This document shows positions 1 through 6,047 of a DNA stretch of 9,951 nt, piece by piece (position 1 is the stretch's first letter; each line of letters begins with the position of its first letter). The translations under genes and the position numbers were made by a program. The DNA comes from Acidobacteriota bacterium (GTDB lineage Bacteria > Acidobacteriota > Aminicenantia > Aminicenantales > Aminicenantaceae): NCBI GenBank assembly GCA_030609975.1, contig JAUWSR010000127.1:1-9951 (forward strand). The letters are read 5' to 3'. The notes beneath the pieces are model-generated. The model ran no database searches. It was given only the letters and a program-made list of their open reading frames with translations, and was not told the DNA's origin.

Positions 1-194
1 AGCTGGTCGTAGAGAAGCAGATCCTCCGTTTTGTGCATAAAAATGCTCCTGAGGACAGTTTAGAGCCGATGGCAGAGGACAAATTCACTGTAGAGAGATT
101 CAACCTTGAATTCGTGCGGAATGAACATCAACAGGTCATAGGATTTATTTTAGGCGCCGGCCGAGCTGCCAATATCGAATTTATCAAGAAATAA
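1..194 (+). CDS. C-terminal fragment of an upstream protein, possibly serine hydrolase-like (partial)
   Basis: The frame starting at base 3 is open to a TAA at 192-194 and gives 63 residues; the 5' part lies outside the window. The tail has the pattern F-T-V-E-R-F-N-L-E-F-V-R-N, then V-I-G-F-I-L-G-A-G-R, then I-E-F-I-K-K at the end. This alternating beta-strand pattern resembles the small C-terminal domain (DUF3471-like) found at the end of many beta-lactamase-family serine hydrolases and some peptidases. That assignment comes from recalled family patterns, since no catalytic region is visible. The next gene starts 23 bases downstream on the same strand, so the two could share a transcript. 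Confidence 0.5.
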   Translation, partial: LVVEKQILRFVHKNAPEDSLEPMAEDKFTVERFNLEFVRNEHQQVIGFILGAGRAANIEFIKK

Positions 195-217
195 TCTGTA
201 AAAAATGAGCCATAACC

Positions 218-1597
218 ATGAAAAAAGACTTGGCTGAGGTTGTGATCTGCGGAGCTGGGATCGCCGGCATATGTGCAGCCTATTATTTATCTGTAAAACA
301 GGGCGTGAAGGATATCCTATTGGTGGATGAGCGGGCTCCCTTCAGCCTTACCAGCGACAAATCCACCGAATGTTACCGCAATTGGTGGCCCGGCCCTGGG
401 GATGCTATGGTGAAGTTCATGAATCGCTCCATCGATCTGATGGAGGGGCTCGCTCATGAAAGCGGCAACCGGTTTCACATGAACCGCAGAGGTTATCTCT
501 TTGTGACGGCTGAGCGCGGACGCATCGAGGCTTTTAAAAAGGCCGCCGAGCAGCCCTGTGCCTTGGGAGCTGGTCCTCTAAGGATCCATGAGACGGGCTC
601 CATGACCTACCAGCCTTCTCCAGTACAGGGATATGCGAACCTGCCTACGGGCGCAGACTTGATCCTGGATCCGGAACTCATAAAAAAGCATTTTCCTTTC
701 CTTGATAACAAGGTCGTGGCTGCCCTACACGTGAGACGCTGTGGTTGGATGAGCGCACAGCAGTTGGCCATGTACATGTTGGAGCAGGCCAAGGAGGCGG
801 GAGTCCGGTTTCAGACTGCTCGCGTGGAGGATGTTGAGGTTCAAGAGAATCAGGTTCAGGCGGTCCTTATGAACACTGTATCCGGGCCACTGAGAATTGA
901 CACACAATGCTTTGTCAATGCCGCCGGGCCTTTCGTAAAAGAGGTGGCGGCTGATCTCAATGTGGATCTGCCCGTATTCTGCGAGCTGCATGATAAGATC
1001 TCGTTCAATGATAATTTGGGTGTTATCCCCCGGGAAGCTCCTCTTATCTTTTGGGCAGATCCTCAGAGGCTTCCCTGGTCCGATGATGAACACAAGTTGC
1101 TGGACGAAACAGCGGAAACAAAATGGCTTTTAGAGCCATTCCCCTCCGGACCGCACGGCCACCCCGAAGGAGGCTCTGGCAGCCATATCCAGCTTGTTCT
1201 TTGGACGTATGATGTTGAGGTCATGGAACCGGTCATCCCTCCGCCTGAACCTGATCCCCATTATTTTGAAGTGGTGCTGCGAGGGCTGTCCCGGATGGTC
1301 CCTGGGCTGCGAGCCTATTTTGAAAAACCGCCCAAGCCCTTCGTGGACGGGGGCTACTATGCTAAAACACAAGAAAACCGCCCCTTGATCGGCCCACTCC
1401 CTGTCAAGGGTGCCTACGTGATCGGCGCCCTGTCAGGATTTGGGATCATGGCGGGATGTGCGGCAGGTGAGCTTCTAGCGGCTCACCTTACCCAAAGTGA
1501 ACTGCCCGATTATGCCCAATGGTTCCTTTTAGAAAGATATGGAGATCCGGAATATCAGAAGTTATTAAAGGATTGGGATGCTTCCGGTCAGTTATGA
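218..1597 (+). CDS. DAO-family FAD-dependent oxidoreductase
   Basis: Predicted 459-residue flavoprotein of the D-amino-acid/glycine/sarcosine oxidase superfamily, which oxidises an amine or amino acid to an imine using FAD. The N-terminal Rossmann fold has the dinucleotide motif G12-A-G-I-A-G17, with the acidic ribose-binding residue at the end of strand 2 (LLVDE, E38). A segment near residues 44-60 (TSDKSTECYRNWWPGPG) looks like a clade marker. The C-terminal FAD-contact region (residues ~380-425) contains ENRPLIGP and then a Gly/Ala-rich ALSGFGIMAGCAAGELLA segment, typical of DAO enzymes. Length is normal and the ending (DWDASGQL) looks intact. The ATG at 218 is preceded by only a weak purine-rich stretch. 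The nearby ATG at 205 is in another frame and soon stops. Substrate cannot be read from sequence. The neighbourhood of amino acid genes favours an amino acid or N-methyl amino acid. Its last codons overlap the convergent broken hydroxylase gene. Confidence 0.85.
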   Translation: MKKDLAEVVICGAGIAGICAAYYLSVKQGVKDILLVDERAPFSLTSDKSTECYRNWWPGPGDAMVKFMNRSIDLMEGLAHESGNRFHMNRRGYLFVTAERGRIEAFKKAAEQPCALGAGPLRIHETGSMTYQPSPVQGYANLPTGADLILDPELIKKHFPFLDNKVVAALHVRRCGWMSAQQLAMYMLEQAKEAGVRFQTARVEDVEVQENQVQAVLMNTVSGPLRIDTQCFVNAAGPFVKEVAADLNVDLPVFCELHDKISFNDNLGVIPREAPLIFWADPQRLPWSDDEHKLLDETAETKWLLEPFPSGPHGHPEGGSGSHIQLVLWTYDVEVMEPVIPPPEPDPHYFEVVLRGLSRMVPGLRAYFEKPPKPFVDGGYYAKTQENRPLIGPLPVKGAYVIGALSGFGIMAGCAAGELLAAHLTQSELPDYAQWFLLERYGDPEYQKLLKDWDASGQL

Positions 1598-1953
1598 GCC
1601 TGAACTGACACCAAAGCGTAGCTCCGGCGTTTTGAAATGATGGGCCATGTGATTGAACTTGATATATTTGTACCAACTCCATGGCATAAGTATGTGGTGA
1701 GTGGAATAGTGCATCGTATCGTAGAAAAGGTAACCCAGGAGAAATCCGCTGAATATCGGGGGAATCCTGCGGGGATATGCCAGAAAGAGCCGGAGTTCAG
1801 GTCGAGGATGGCTTTGACCAGGAAATACAACATGACCGGTGCCCACAGCAGCACAACCACCAGGGGATGAATATGTGTAAAAAACTCAAGGATATTGGAT
1901 TTGAATAACCGGATCGGCTCTTTGTCACTGACGATCTCATGCGGTTCTGTCAT
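1592..1953 (-). pseudogene. Broken fatty acid hydroxylase/sterol desaturase gene
   Basis: Two adjacent minus-strand frames together encode pieces of one membrane di-iron hydroxylase. From the ATG at 1953 the first frame reads MTEPHEIVSDKEPIRLFKSN, then LEFFTHIHPLVVVLLWAPVM, a typical N-terminus with a membrane segment. After about 65 codons (near the G run at 1758-1762 on the plus strand) the sense moves to the next frame, which reads FSGFLLGYLFYD, HYSTHH and HMAHHFKTPELRFGVSS. That is the C-terminal GYlxYDxxHYxxHH and HxxHH metal-binding part of the family. One extra C in the run would join the frames as AGFPPIFSG. Even so, the first histidine cluster (HRFxFH and HGVHH), which normally lies about 80-90 residues earlier, is absent, so an internal deletion is inferred. 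The usual WDxVFGT ending is also lost: the frame stops at 1592, abutting the end of the oxidoreductase gene. A good ribosome binding site and promoter remain. A functional product is unlikely. Confidence 0.82.
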
Positions 1954-1962
1954 GACCCAAAA

Positions 1963-1969
1963 CTCCTTT
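1963..1969 (-). promoter_or_regulatory. Ribosome binding site of the broken hydroxylase gene
   Basis: On the minus strand AAAGGAG lies 9 bases before the ATG at 1953. It fixes the original start at MTEPHE rather than at the in-frame upstream ATG at 1989. Confidence 0.7.
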
Positions 1970-1987
1970 AGTGCCAAAATTTTCCAC

Positions 1988-2016
1988 ATATTAGCATAAC
2001 TTCATTTGACAGCCAA
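1988..2016 (-). promoter_or_regulatory. Candidate sigma70-type promoter of the broken hydroxylase gene
   Basis: Read on the minus strand: TTGGCT (2016-2011), a 17-base spacer, then TAATAT (1993-1988) preceded by TGC, giving an extended -10 (TGnTAATAT). Predicted initiation near 1981 would leave a leader of about 28 bases with the AAAGGAG site in it. The match is by eye and is consistent with a gene that was once expressed. Confidence 0.5.
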
Positions 2017-2085
2017 ATTCCATGAACTTACGGGAAGCATCCTCAAAATCGTGATTGATGCATAGATGGGATGGCGTTAATTCAC

Positions 2086-2115
2086 TTGATTTTTCCCTTA
2101 GAGTTCGACCATAAT
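2086..2115 (+). promoter_or_regulatory. Candidate promoter for the aldolase operon
   Basis: TTGATT at 2086-2091 and CATAAT at 2110-2115 are 18 bases apart, matching four and five of six sigma70 consensus positions. Initiation near 2122 would give a leader of about 75 bases before the ATG at 2197. Apart from this promoter, the divergent one, and possible leader elements, the 243-base gap 1954-2196 shows no gene. Confidence 0.45.
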
Positions 2116-2183
2116 ACCCGAAGTGTTTAGGTGAATAAAATGCGCGTAGCCCGGTAAACCCACAAACTTAGATTATAAATTGT

Positions 2184-2189
2184 AAGGAG
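2184..2189 (+). promoter_or_regulatory. Ribosome binding site of the aldolase gene
   Basis: AAGGAG with a 7-base spacer to the ATG at 2197. This strong site supports a start at MDWG, so the protein lacks the roughly 30-residue N-terminal extension of E. coli LsrF. Confidence 0.8.
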
Positions 2190-2196
2190 AAAACAG

Positions 2197-2982
2197 ATGG
2201 ACTGGGGAATTAAAAATCGTTTATCCCGAATCATAAAACCTGCTACCGGTCGAACGGTCATGCTGGCTGTTGATCATGGCTATTTTTTAGGCCCTACCCA
2301 CAGGTTGGAGCACGTGGGCCGGACGGTGGGTCCTCTTCTGGACTACGCCGATGCCTTGATGCTGACCCGGGGAATATTGAGGTCCTCGATAGATCCGGAG
2401 ACTGCAGTCCCCATTGTGCTTCGCGTTTCGGGCGGAAGCAGCATCATCGGTGATGACCTTTCCAACGAGACCATCATGACCTCTATGGAAGACGCTGTGC
2501 GATTGAATGTTGCGGCTGTGGCCCTTTCGATTTTTGTGGGTTCGGATTATGAAAAACAAACCCTCGAAAGCCTGGCTCTGTTGGTGGACATGGGGCAGGA
2601 ATATGGGATCCCGGTTTTAGCCGTGACTGCGGTGGGCAAGGAGTTAGGAAAACGGGATGCACGTTTTCTTTCTCTCAGTTGCCGTATCGCGGCAGAATTC
2701 GGTGCCAGTTTTGTGAAAACCTATTACTGTGATGAGTTCGAGAAAGTCGTAGAGAGCTGTCCGGTTCCCGTTGTGATCGCAGGCGGCCCCAAGTTGGAGA
2801 CCGAGCTCGATGCCTTCAAGATGGCCAACGACGCCATCCAGAAAGGGGCCGCAGGCGTGGATATGGGCCGCAACATCTGGCAGAACGACAATCCCGTGGG
2901 TATGATCAAGGGAATCCGTGCGGTTGTTCACGAAAGAAAACAGCCGGAAGAGGCCCTGGAAATATTTAATCAATCAAAATGA
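2197..2982 (+). CDS. LsrF-like class I aldolase/thiolase (DeoC/LacD superfamily)
   Basis: A 261-residue TIM-barrel aldolase of the group that includes LsrF (3-hydroxy-5-phosphonooxypentane-2,4-dione thiolase of AI-2 catabolism), ADH synthase (2-amino-3,7-dideoxy-threo-hept-6-ulosonate synthase) and archaeal FBP aldolase. Resemblance to LsrF is strong along the chain: DWGIKNRLSRI at 2-12, TVMLAVDHGYFLGPT at 20-34 with the active-site Asp26-His27, LTRGILRS at 56-63, then SFVKTYY with the Schiff-base Lys174. Phosphate-binding loops lie at IAGG 194-197 and GVDMGRNIW 220-228. No lsr genes (transporter, kinase, LsrR, LsrG) are nearby, so AI-2 breakdown is not supported by context. It is the first gene of a four-gene operon and overlaps the next gene by four bases (ATGA). 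A biosynthetic aldolase or acyl-transfer role with a phosphorylated ketose-like substrate is an inference; an ADHS- or GriI-like role is an alternative. Confidence 0.85.
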   Translation: MDWGIKNRLSRIIKPATGRTVMLAVDHGYFLGPTHRLEHVGRTVGPLLDYADALMLTRGILRSSIDPETAVPIVLRVSGGSSIIGDDLSNETIMTSMEDAVRLNVAAVALSIFVGSDYEKQTLESLALLVDMGQEYGIPVLAVTAVGKELGKRDARFLSLSCRIAAEFGASFVKTYYCDEFEKVVESCPVPVVIAGGPKLETELDAFKMANDAIQKGAAGVDMGRNIWQNDNPVGMIKGIRAVVHERKQPEEALEIFNQSK

Positions 2983-3809
2983 AGATAGCGCTTGTTCAAC
3001 AACATGCCACCCCGGACCGGGAGGACAACTTGGAGCGGGGGATAAAAGCATTTCGGGAGGCGGCTGAAAATGGGGCCAAACTCGTGGCTTATGCCGAGCT
3101 GGGATTTTTGCCGTTTTTGCCCCAGTCTTGTGCAACGCCTGAATCTCCCACCTGGGCTGAACCTATCCCCGGACCCACTACGGAAATATTCTGCGGCTTA
3201 GCCAAGGAATATGGAGTGGTGGTCGTACTTAATATTTTTGAGAGAGACGGTGACAACACCTATGATACCTCTCCGGTCATCGATGCCGATGGTTCCCTTC
3301 TGGGAGTGACGCGTATGGTCCATGTCATGGAGGGGATGGGTTTTTATGAAAAGGGTTACTACACTCCTCCTAGTGACAAAAATAATTTCGTCTTCCAGAC
3401 GAAAGTCGGCCGTGTGGGCGTATCCATCTGTTATGACCGCCATTTTCCCGAGTATATGCGCAATCTGGCGCTTTTGGATGCTGAACTTGTGGTGATCCCT
3501 CAGGCCGGTGCCTTAGGGGAGTGGACCGAAGGAATGTTCGAAGCCGAACTCCAAGTGGCGGCCTTTCAGAATGGATATTATACCGCGCTGGTGAACCGTG
3601 TCGGGAAGGAAGAACTCCTGCATTTTGCGGGAGAATCATTTGTGGTCGATCCTGACGGCCGGGTTTTGTCGCGGGCGCCCCTGGATAAGGATACCATCCT
3701 CTATACAGATATCGATCTGAGCACAGTCAAGGACTGTACGGCCCGAAAATATTTCCTTCGGGACCGCCGGCCTGAGATATATCCTCATTTCAAACTGTGG
3801 AATTCGTAA
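2979..3809 (+). CDS. Nitrilase-superfamily carbon-nitrogen hydrolase with Met at the catalytic Lys position
   Basis: A 276-residue cytosolic CN-hydrolase, similar in layout to N-carbamoylputrescine amidase and beta-ureidopropionase, which cleave amide or carbamoyl C-N bonds using a Glu-Lys-Cys triad. Glu40 is in AYAELGFLP and nucleophile Cys151 is in GVSICYDRHFPEYMR. The secondary conserved Glu/Lys of the FxEKxY segment is at 124-125. The canonical Lys lies in the motif yRKxH; here the segment reads TRMVHV, so Met113 stands in its place (codon ATG, one base from AAG). The later segments IPQAGALGEW, AAFQNGYYTALVNRVG and GESFVVDPDGRV are well preserved, so the gene is not decaying and probably belongs to a variant clade. 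Start: ATG overlaps the aldolase stop, which indicates translational coupling. Substrate unknown; an N-acyl, amide or carbamoyl intermediate of the operon's pathway is plausible. Confidence 0.85.
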   Translation: MKIALVQQHATPDREDNLERGIKAFREAAENGAKLVAYAELGFLPFLPQSCATPESPTWAEPIPGPTTEIFCGLAKEYGVVVVLNIFERDGDNTYDTSPVIDADGSLLGVTRMVHVMEGMGFYEKGYYTPPSDKNNFVFQTKVGRVGVSICYDRHFPEYMRNLALLDAELVVIPQAGALGEWTEGMFEAELQVAAFQNGYYTALVNRVGKEELLHFAGESFVVDPDGRVLSRAPLDKDTILYTDIDLSTVKDCTARKYFLRDRRPEIYPHFKLWNS

Positions 3810-3812
3810 GCC

Positions 3813-4292
3813 ATGAAATGCTGGTATGTCATCAACACCAAACCCAAAAAAGAGGGACAGGTCGAGCGCCTGTTCCAAGCGGCCGGCTTCGAAGTTTACA
3901 ATCCCAAGATCCAACAGGATAACCGCACCTCTCCTTTTTTTCCCGGGTATGCATTTTTGCGCTTTGAACACCCCGACCAATACCGTCTTGTCAAATATAC
4001 TCGGGGCGTAAAACAAGTCGTAGGAAACCCGGAGGGACCCATCTCGATTCCAGATAACACCATCGCTCAGATCAAGACCCGGGAGATCAATGGATTCGTT
4101 GAACTCGATAAATATGGTGAAGAACCTGCTATGGGAGATGAGATCGAGATCATGGAAGGGCCCATGAAAGGTTTGAAAGGCGTTTTTACCAAAGAGATGA
4201 CCCAAAGAGACAGAGTGCTGATCCTGCTCAGTTATGTGGCATATCAGGGGCAGCTCATCATCGAGAAGAAAAAAATAAAAAAGGTATTGTGA
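3813..4292 (+). CDS. NusG paralog, RfaH/LoaP/UpxY-type transcription antiterminator
   Basis: A 159-residue protein with an N-terminal NGN domain and a C-terminal KOW domain, the architecture of NusG-family elongation factors that bind RNA polymerase at the clamp. The N-terminus (MKCWYVINTKPKKEGQVERL) and the RNAP-contact segment SPFFPGYAFLRF at 40-51 are typical, as is RGVKQVVGNPEGPISIP at 64-80. The KOW part starts near residue 106 (MGDEIEIMEGPMKGLKGVF). Housekeeping NusG is usually near secE and rplK; none is here. Position inside a metabolic operon marks it as a specialised paralog of the kind that promotes read-through of long polysaccharide or natural-product operons. It starts 3 bases after the previous stop and ends 6 bases before the aminotransferase. 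Whether it acts on this operon or elsewhere is unknown. Confidence 0.85.
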   Translation: MKCWYVINTKPKKEGQVERLFQAAGFEVYNPKIQQDNRTSPFFPGYAFLRFEHPDQYRLVKYTRGVKQVVGNPEGPISIPDNTIAQIKTREINGFVELDKYGEEPAMGDEIEIMEGPMKGLKGVFTKEMTQRDRVLILLSYVAYQGQLIIEKKKIKKVL

Positions 4293-4298
4293 GGCAAA

Positions 4299-5468
4299 AT
4301 GAATATACCGATGTTAGATCTGAAATCCCAATATCAGAGCATCAAGCAAGAGATCGATCAGAAGATCTTGGAGGTTGTTGCTTCTCAGAGGTTTATATTG
4401 GGAGATGAGGTAGAGGCACTGGAAAGGGAAGTTGCCGATTACAGTGGGGCCGGGTTTGGAGTGGGCGTTTCTTCAGGCTCCGATGCGCTCATCATCTCGC
4501 TCATGGCATTAGGCGTGGAGGAGGGAGATTACGTTGTGACCACGCCCTTTACTTTTTTTGCCACGGCCGGTGCTGTTGCCCGGCTCAAGGCTGTCCCTAT
4601 CTTTTGTGATATCGAGGAAGACAGCTTTAATCTCGATCCAAAAAAACTAGCAGAACTGCTGGACATAAAGATCGAGAAACGCGATATGTCCCGGATCAAG
4701 GCGATTATCCCAATTCATTTATACGGTCAGGTCACAGATATGGATCCGATCGTGCATCTTGCTGAAAAATACCGTCTGAAGGTCATCGAAGATGCTGCCC
4801 AAGCTGTGGGAGCGGAGTATCCCGGAGATAATGGCCCGAAAAAGGCATGTACTCTGGGAGATATGGGCATTTTGTCATTTTTCCCGTCAAAAAATTTGGG
4901 TGCTTTTGGTGATGGCGGAATGGTTTTAACCAATGATGCAGAGCTTGCAGCTAAACTCAAGCTGCTGAGAGTCCATGGTTCTCGCAACAAATATTTCTAC
5001 GATGTCCTGGGCGGGAATTTTCGTCTCGATGCACTGCAGGCAGGCATCCTGCGGATCAAGTTGAAACATCTGGAGGGATGGCAGCAGCAGCGCCGAGAGC
5101 GTGCTGCGGCCTATCACCGGCTTTTTCAAGATTCTGGCTTGGTGAGCGAAGGATTTGTGCAAGTTCCTCAAGAACTTTATAAAGATTCTGAGGCTGCCAA
5201 TTATCACACTTACCATCAGTATGTGATCCGGGCCAAGGATCGAGACAAACTTCAACCCTATTTGAAAGAAAAGGGGATTCCCAGCGCCATCTATTATCCT
5301 CTGGGGTTGCATCAACAAAAATGTTTTGCTTACCTGGGATACAAAGAAGGGGACTTCCCGGTAACAGAGAAGGCCACGCGCGAAGTATTGGCCCTTCCCA
5401 TCTACCCTGAACTCAAACCGGAACAGCAGCAATTCATTGTTAACGGCATCGCGGAATTCTATTCATAG
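4299..5468 (+). CDS. DegT/DnrJ/EryC1-family PLP-dependent aminotransferase
   Basis: A 389-residue fold-type I aminotransferase of the family that aminates keto-sugars (WbpE- or VioA-like) or forms aminocyclitol and AHBA-type products. Visible landmarks are MLDLKSQYQSI at 5-15, RFILGDEVEALE near 31-42, the cofactor-binding GVSSGSDAL near 56-64, EDAAQAVGAEY at 164-174 (Asp165 to the pyridine nitrogen, Gln168 stacking), and the PLP-binding Lys198 in SFFPSKNLGAFGDGG. GGNFRLDALQAGIL at 238-251 and IYYPLGLHQQKCF at 331-343 complete the pattern. Length and motifs are normal. A TGAGG overlapping the upstream stop serves as ribosome binding site, so translation is coupled to the NusG paralog. It appears to be the last gene of the operon. 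No glycosyltransferases or nucleotide-sugar enzymes are visible, so the acceptor is open. Confidence 0.88.
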   Translation: MNIPMLDLKSQYQSIKQEIDQKILEVVASQRFILGDEVEALEREVADYSGAGFGVGVSSGSDALIISLMALGVEEGDYVVTTPFTFFATAGAVARLKAVPIFCDIEEDSFNLDPKKLAELLDIKIEKRDMSRIKAIIPIHLYGQVTDMDPIVHLAEKYRLKVIEDAAQAVGAEYPGDNGPKKACTLGDMGILSFFPSKNLGAFGDGGMVLTNDAELAAKLKLLRVHGSRNKYFYDVLGGNFRLDALQAGILRIKLKHLEGWQQQRRERAAAYHRLFQDSGLVSEGFVQVPQELYKDSEAANYHTYHQYVIRAKDRDKLQPYLKEKGIPSAIYYPLGLHQQKCFAYLGYKEGDFPVTEKATREVLALPIYPELKPEQQQFIVNGIAEFYS

Positions 5469-5541
5469 CTGCTGAGAATTTCCAAAATATCATTATTTGC
5501 GGCCTTCTTCTTTTAATCTATTCATAAATGCAATAAAAATA

Positions 5542-5570
5542 TTTACAATTTCCTGAGATTGGAGTAGAGT
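5542..5570 (+). promoter_or_regulatory. Candidate promoter of the Lrp/AsnC regulator gene
   Basis: TTTACA at 5542-5547 and TAGAGT at 5565-5570 are spaced by 17 bases. The region upstream is AT-rich, with AAATATTT near 5537-5544, which would suit autoregulation by an Lrp-type protein. Initiation near 5577 would leave a very short leader before GGAGG at 5581-5585 and the ATG at 5591. No clear terminator was seen after the aminotransferase gene, so read-through from the operon is possible. Confidence 0.35.
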
Positions 5571-5590
5571 TTTGACAAATGGAGGCGTAA

Positions 5591-6037
5591 ATGCTAAGTG
5601 ATCTGGACAAAAAAATCCTAAAATCCCTTAATGAAGACGGTCGAAAGAGCTTTAGGCAGGTGGCAAAAGAAGTCGGGACATCGTCTACCGCAATCTATAA
5701 CAATGTCAAAAAACTGGAAAAATCCGGAGTTATCAATGGCTATATCCCTCTAATCGATCCAAATCACCTCGGGTATAACATCATCGCTATCATCCGCCTG
5801 CGCGTGAACCAGGAAAAGGAGAGGGATGCTATCGAGGCTATCAAGAAGTTCGATGAGGTCAGCGCTGTCTACAGCATCACCGGGGAGTGGGACCAGATCC
5901 TTATCTGTTATTTCAAGGAGCTGCAAGAGCTGGATGACTTTTTGATCAATAAACTGGCACTACCCCAAGTTAATCGGATCGTCTCGCATATTGTGCTGAA
6001 TGTCTACAAAGATGAACGGAGAACGCTCGTCAAATAA
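5591..6037 (+). CDS. Lrp/AsnC-family transcriptional regulator
   Basis: A 148-residue regulator with the standard two-part layout. An N-terminal winged helix-turn-helix (residues ~1-50; LSDLDKKILKSLNEDGRKSF, then EVGTSSTAIYNNVKKLEKSGVI) is followed by a C-terminal RAM (ACT-like) domain from ~65 to 140, with the ligand-site segment YSITGEWDQILICYF at 94-108. Such proteins form dimers and octamers and sense amino acids or related metabolites. GGAGG with a 5-base spacer supports the ATG. Neighbours on the right (dehydratase, OCD remnant, permease, racemase) all handle amino acids, so local control of those genes is a reasonable inference. Lrp/AsnC proteins (DoeX) also accompany ectoine-degradation dehydratase/cyclodeaminase pairs. 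It converges on the OCD remnant with only 10 bases between. Confidence 0.9.
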   Translation: MLSDLDKKILKSLNEDGRKSFRQVAKEVGTSSTAIYNNVKKLEKSGVINGYIPLIDPNHLGYNIIAIIRLRVNQEKERDAIEAIKKFDEVSAVYSITGEWDQILICYFKELQELDDFLINKLALPQVNRIVSHIVLNVYKDERRTLVK

Positions 6038-6047
6038 TTCGCCGGCA

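Noticed and set aside
3351..3353. Lys125 of FYEKGYY as the canonical nitrilase lysine
   Set aside because: That segment is the separate conserved FxEKxY element; the catalytic lysine normally sits in the preceding yRKxH motif, where Met113 is found.
3636..4205. Long minus-strand open frame (189 codons) across the hydrolase/NusG junction
   Set aside because: It lies opposite two well-supported genes with clear family motifs, and its translation shows no recognisable domain.
4926..5432. Minus-strand open frame of 168 codons inside the aminotransferase gene
   Set aside because: Antisense to a strongly conserved DegT-family coding sequence; no motif or ribosome binding site of its own.
5572..5577. 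TTGACA just before the Lrp/AsnC gene as a -35 box
   Set aside because: A correctly spaced -10 would fall inside the coding sequence at 5595-5600 (TAAGTG), which is a poor match.
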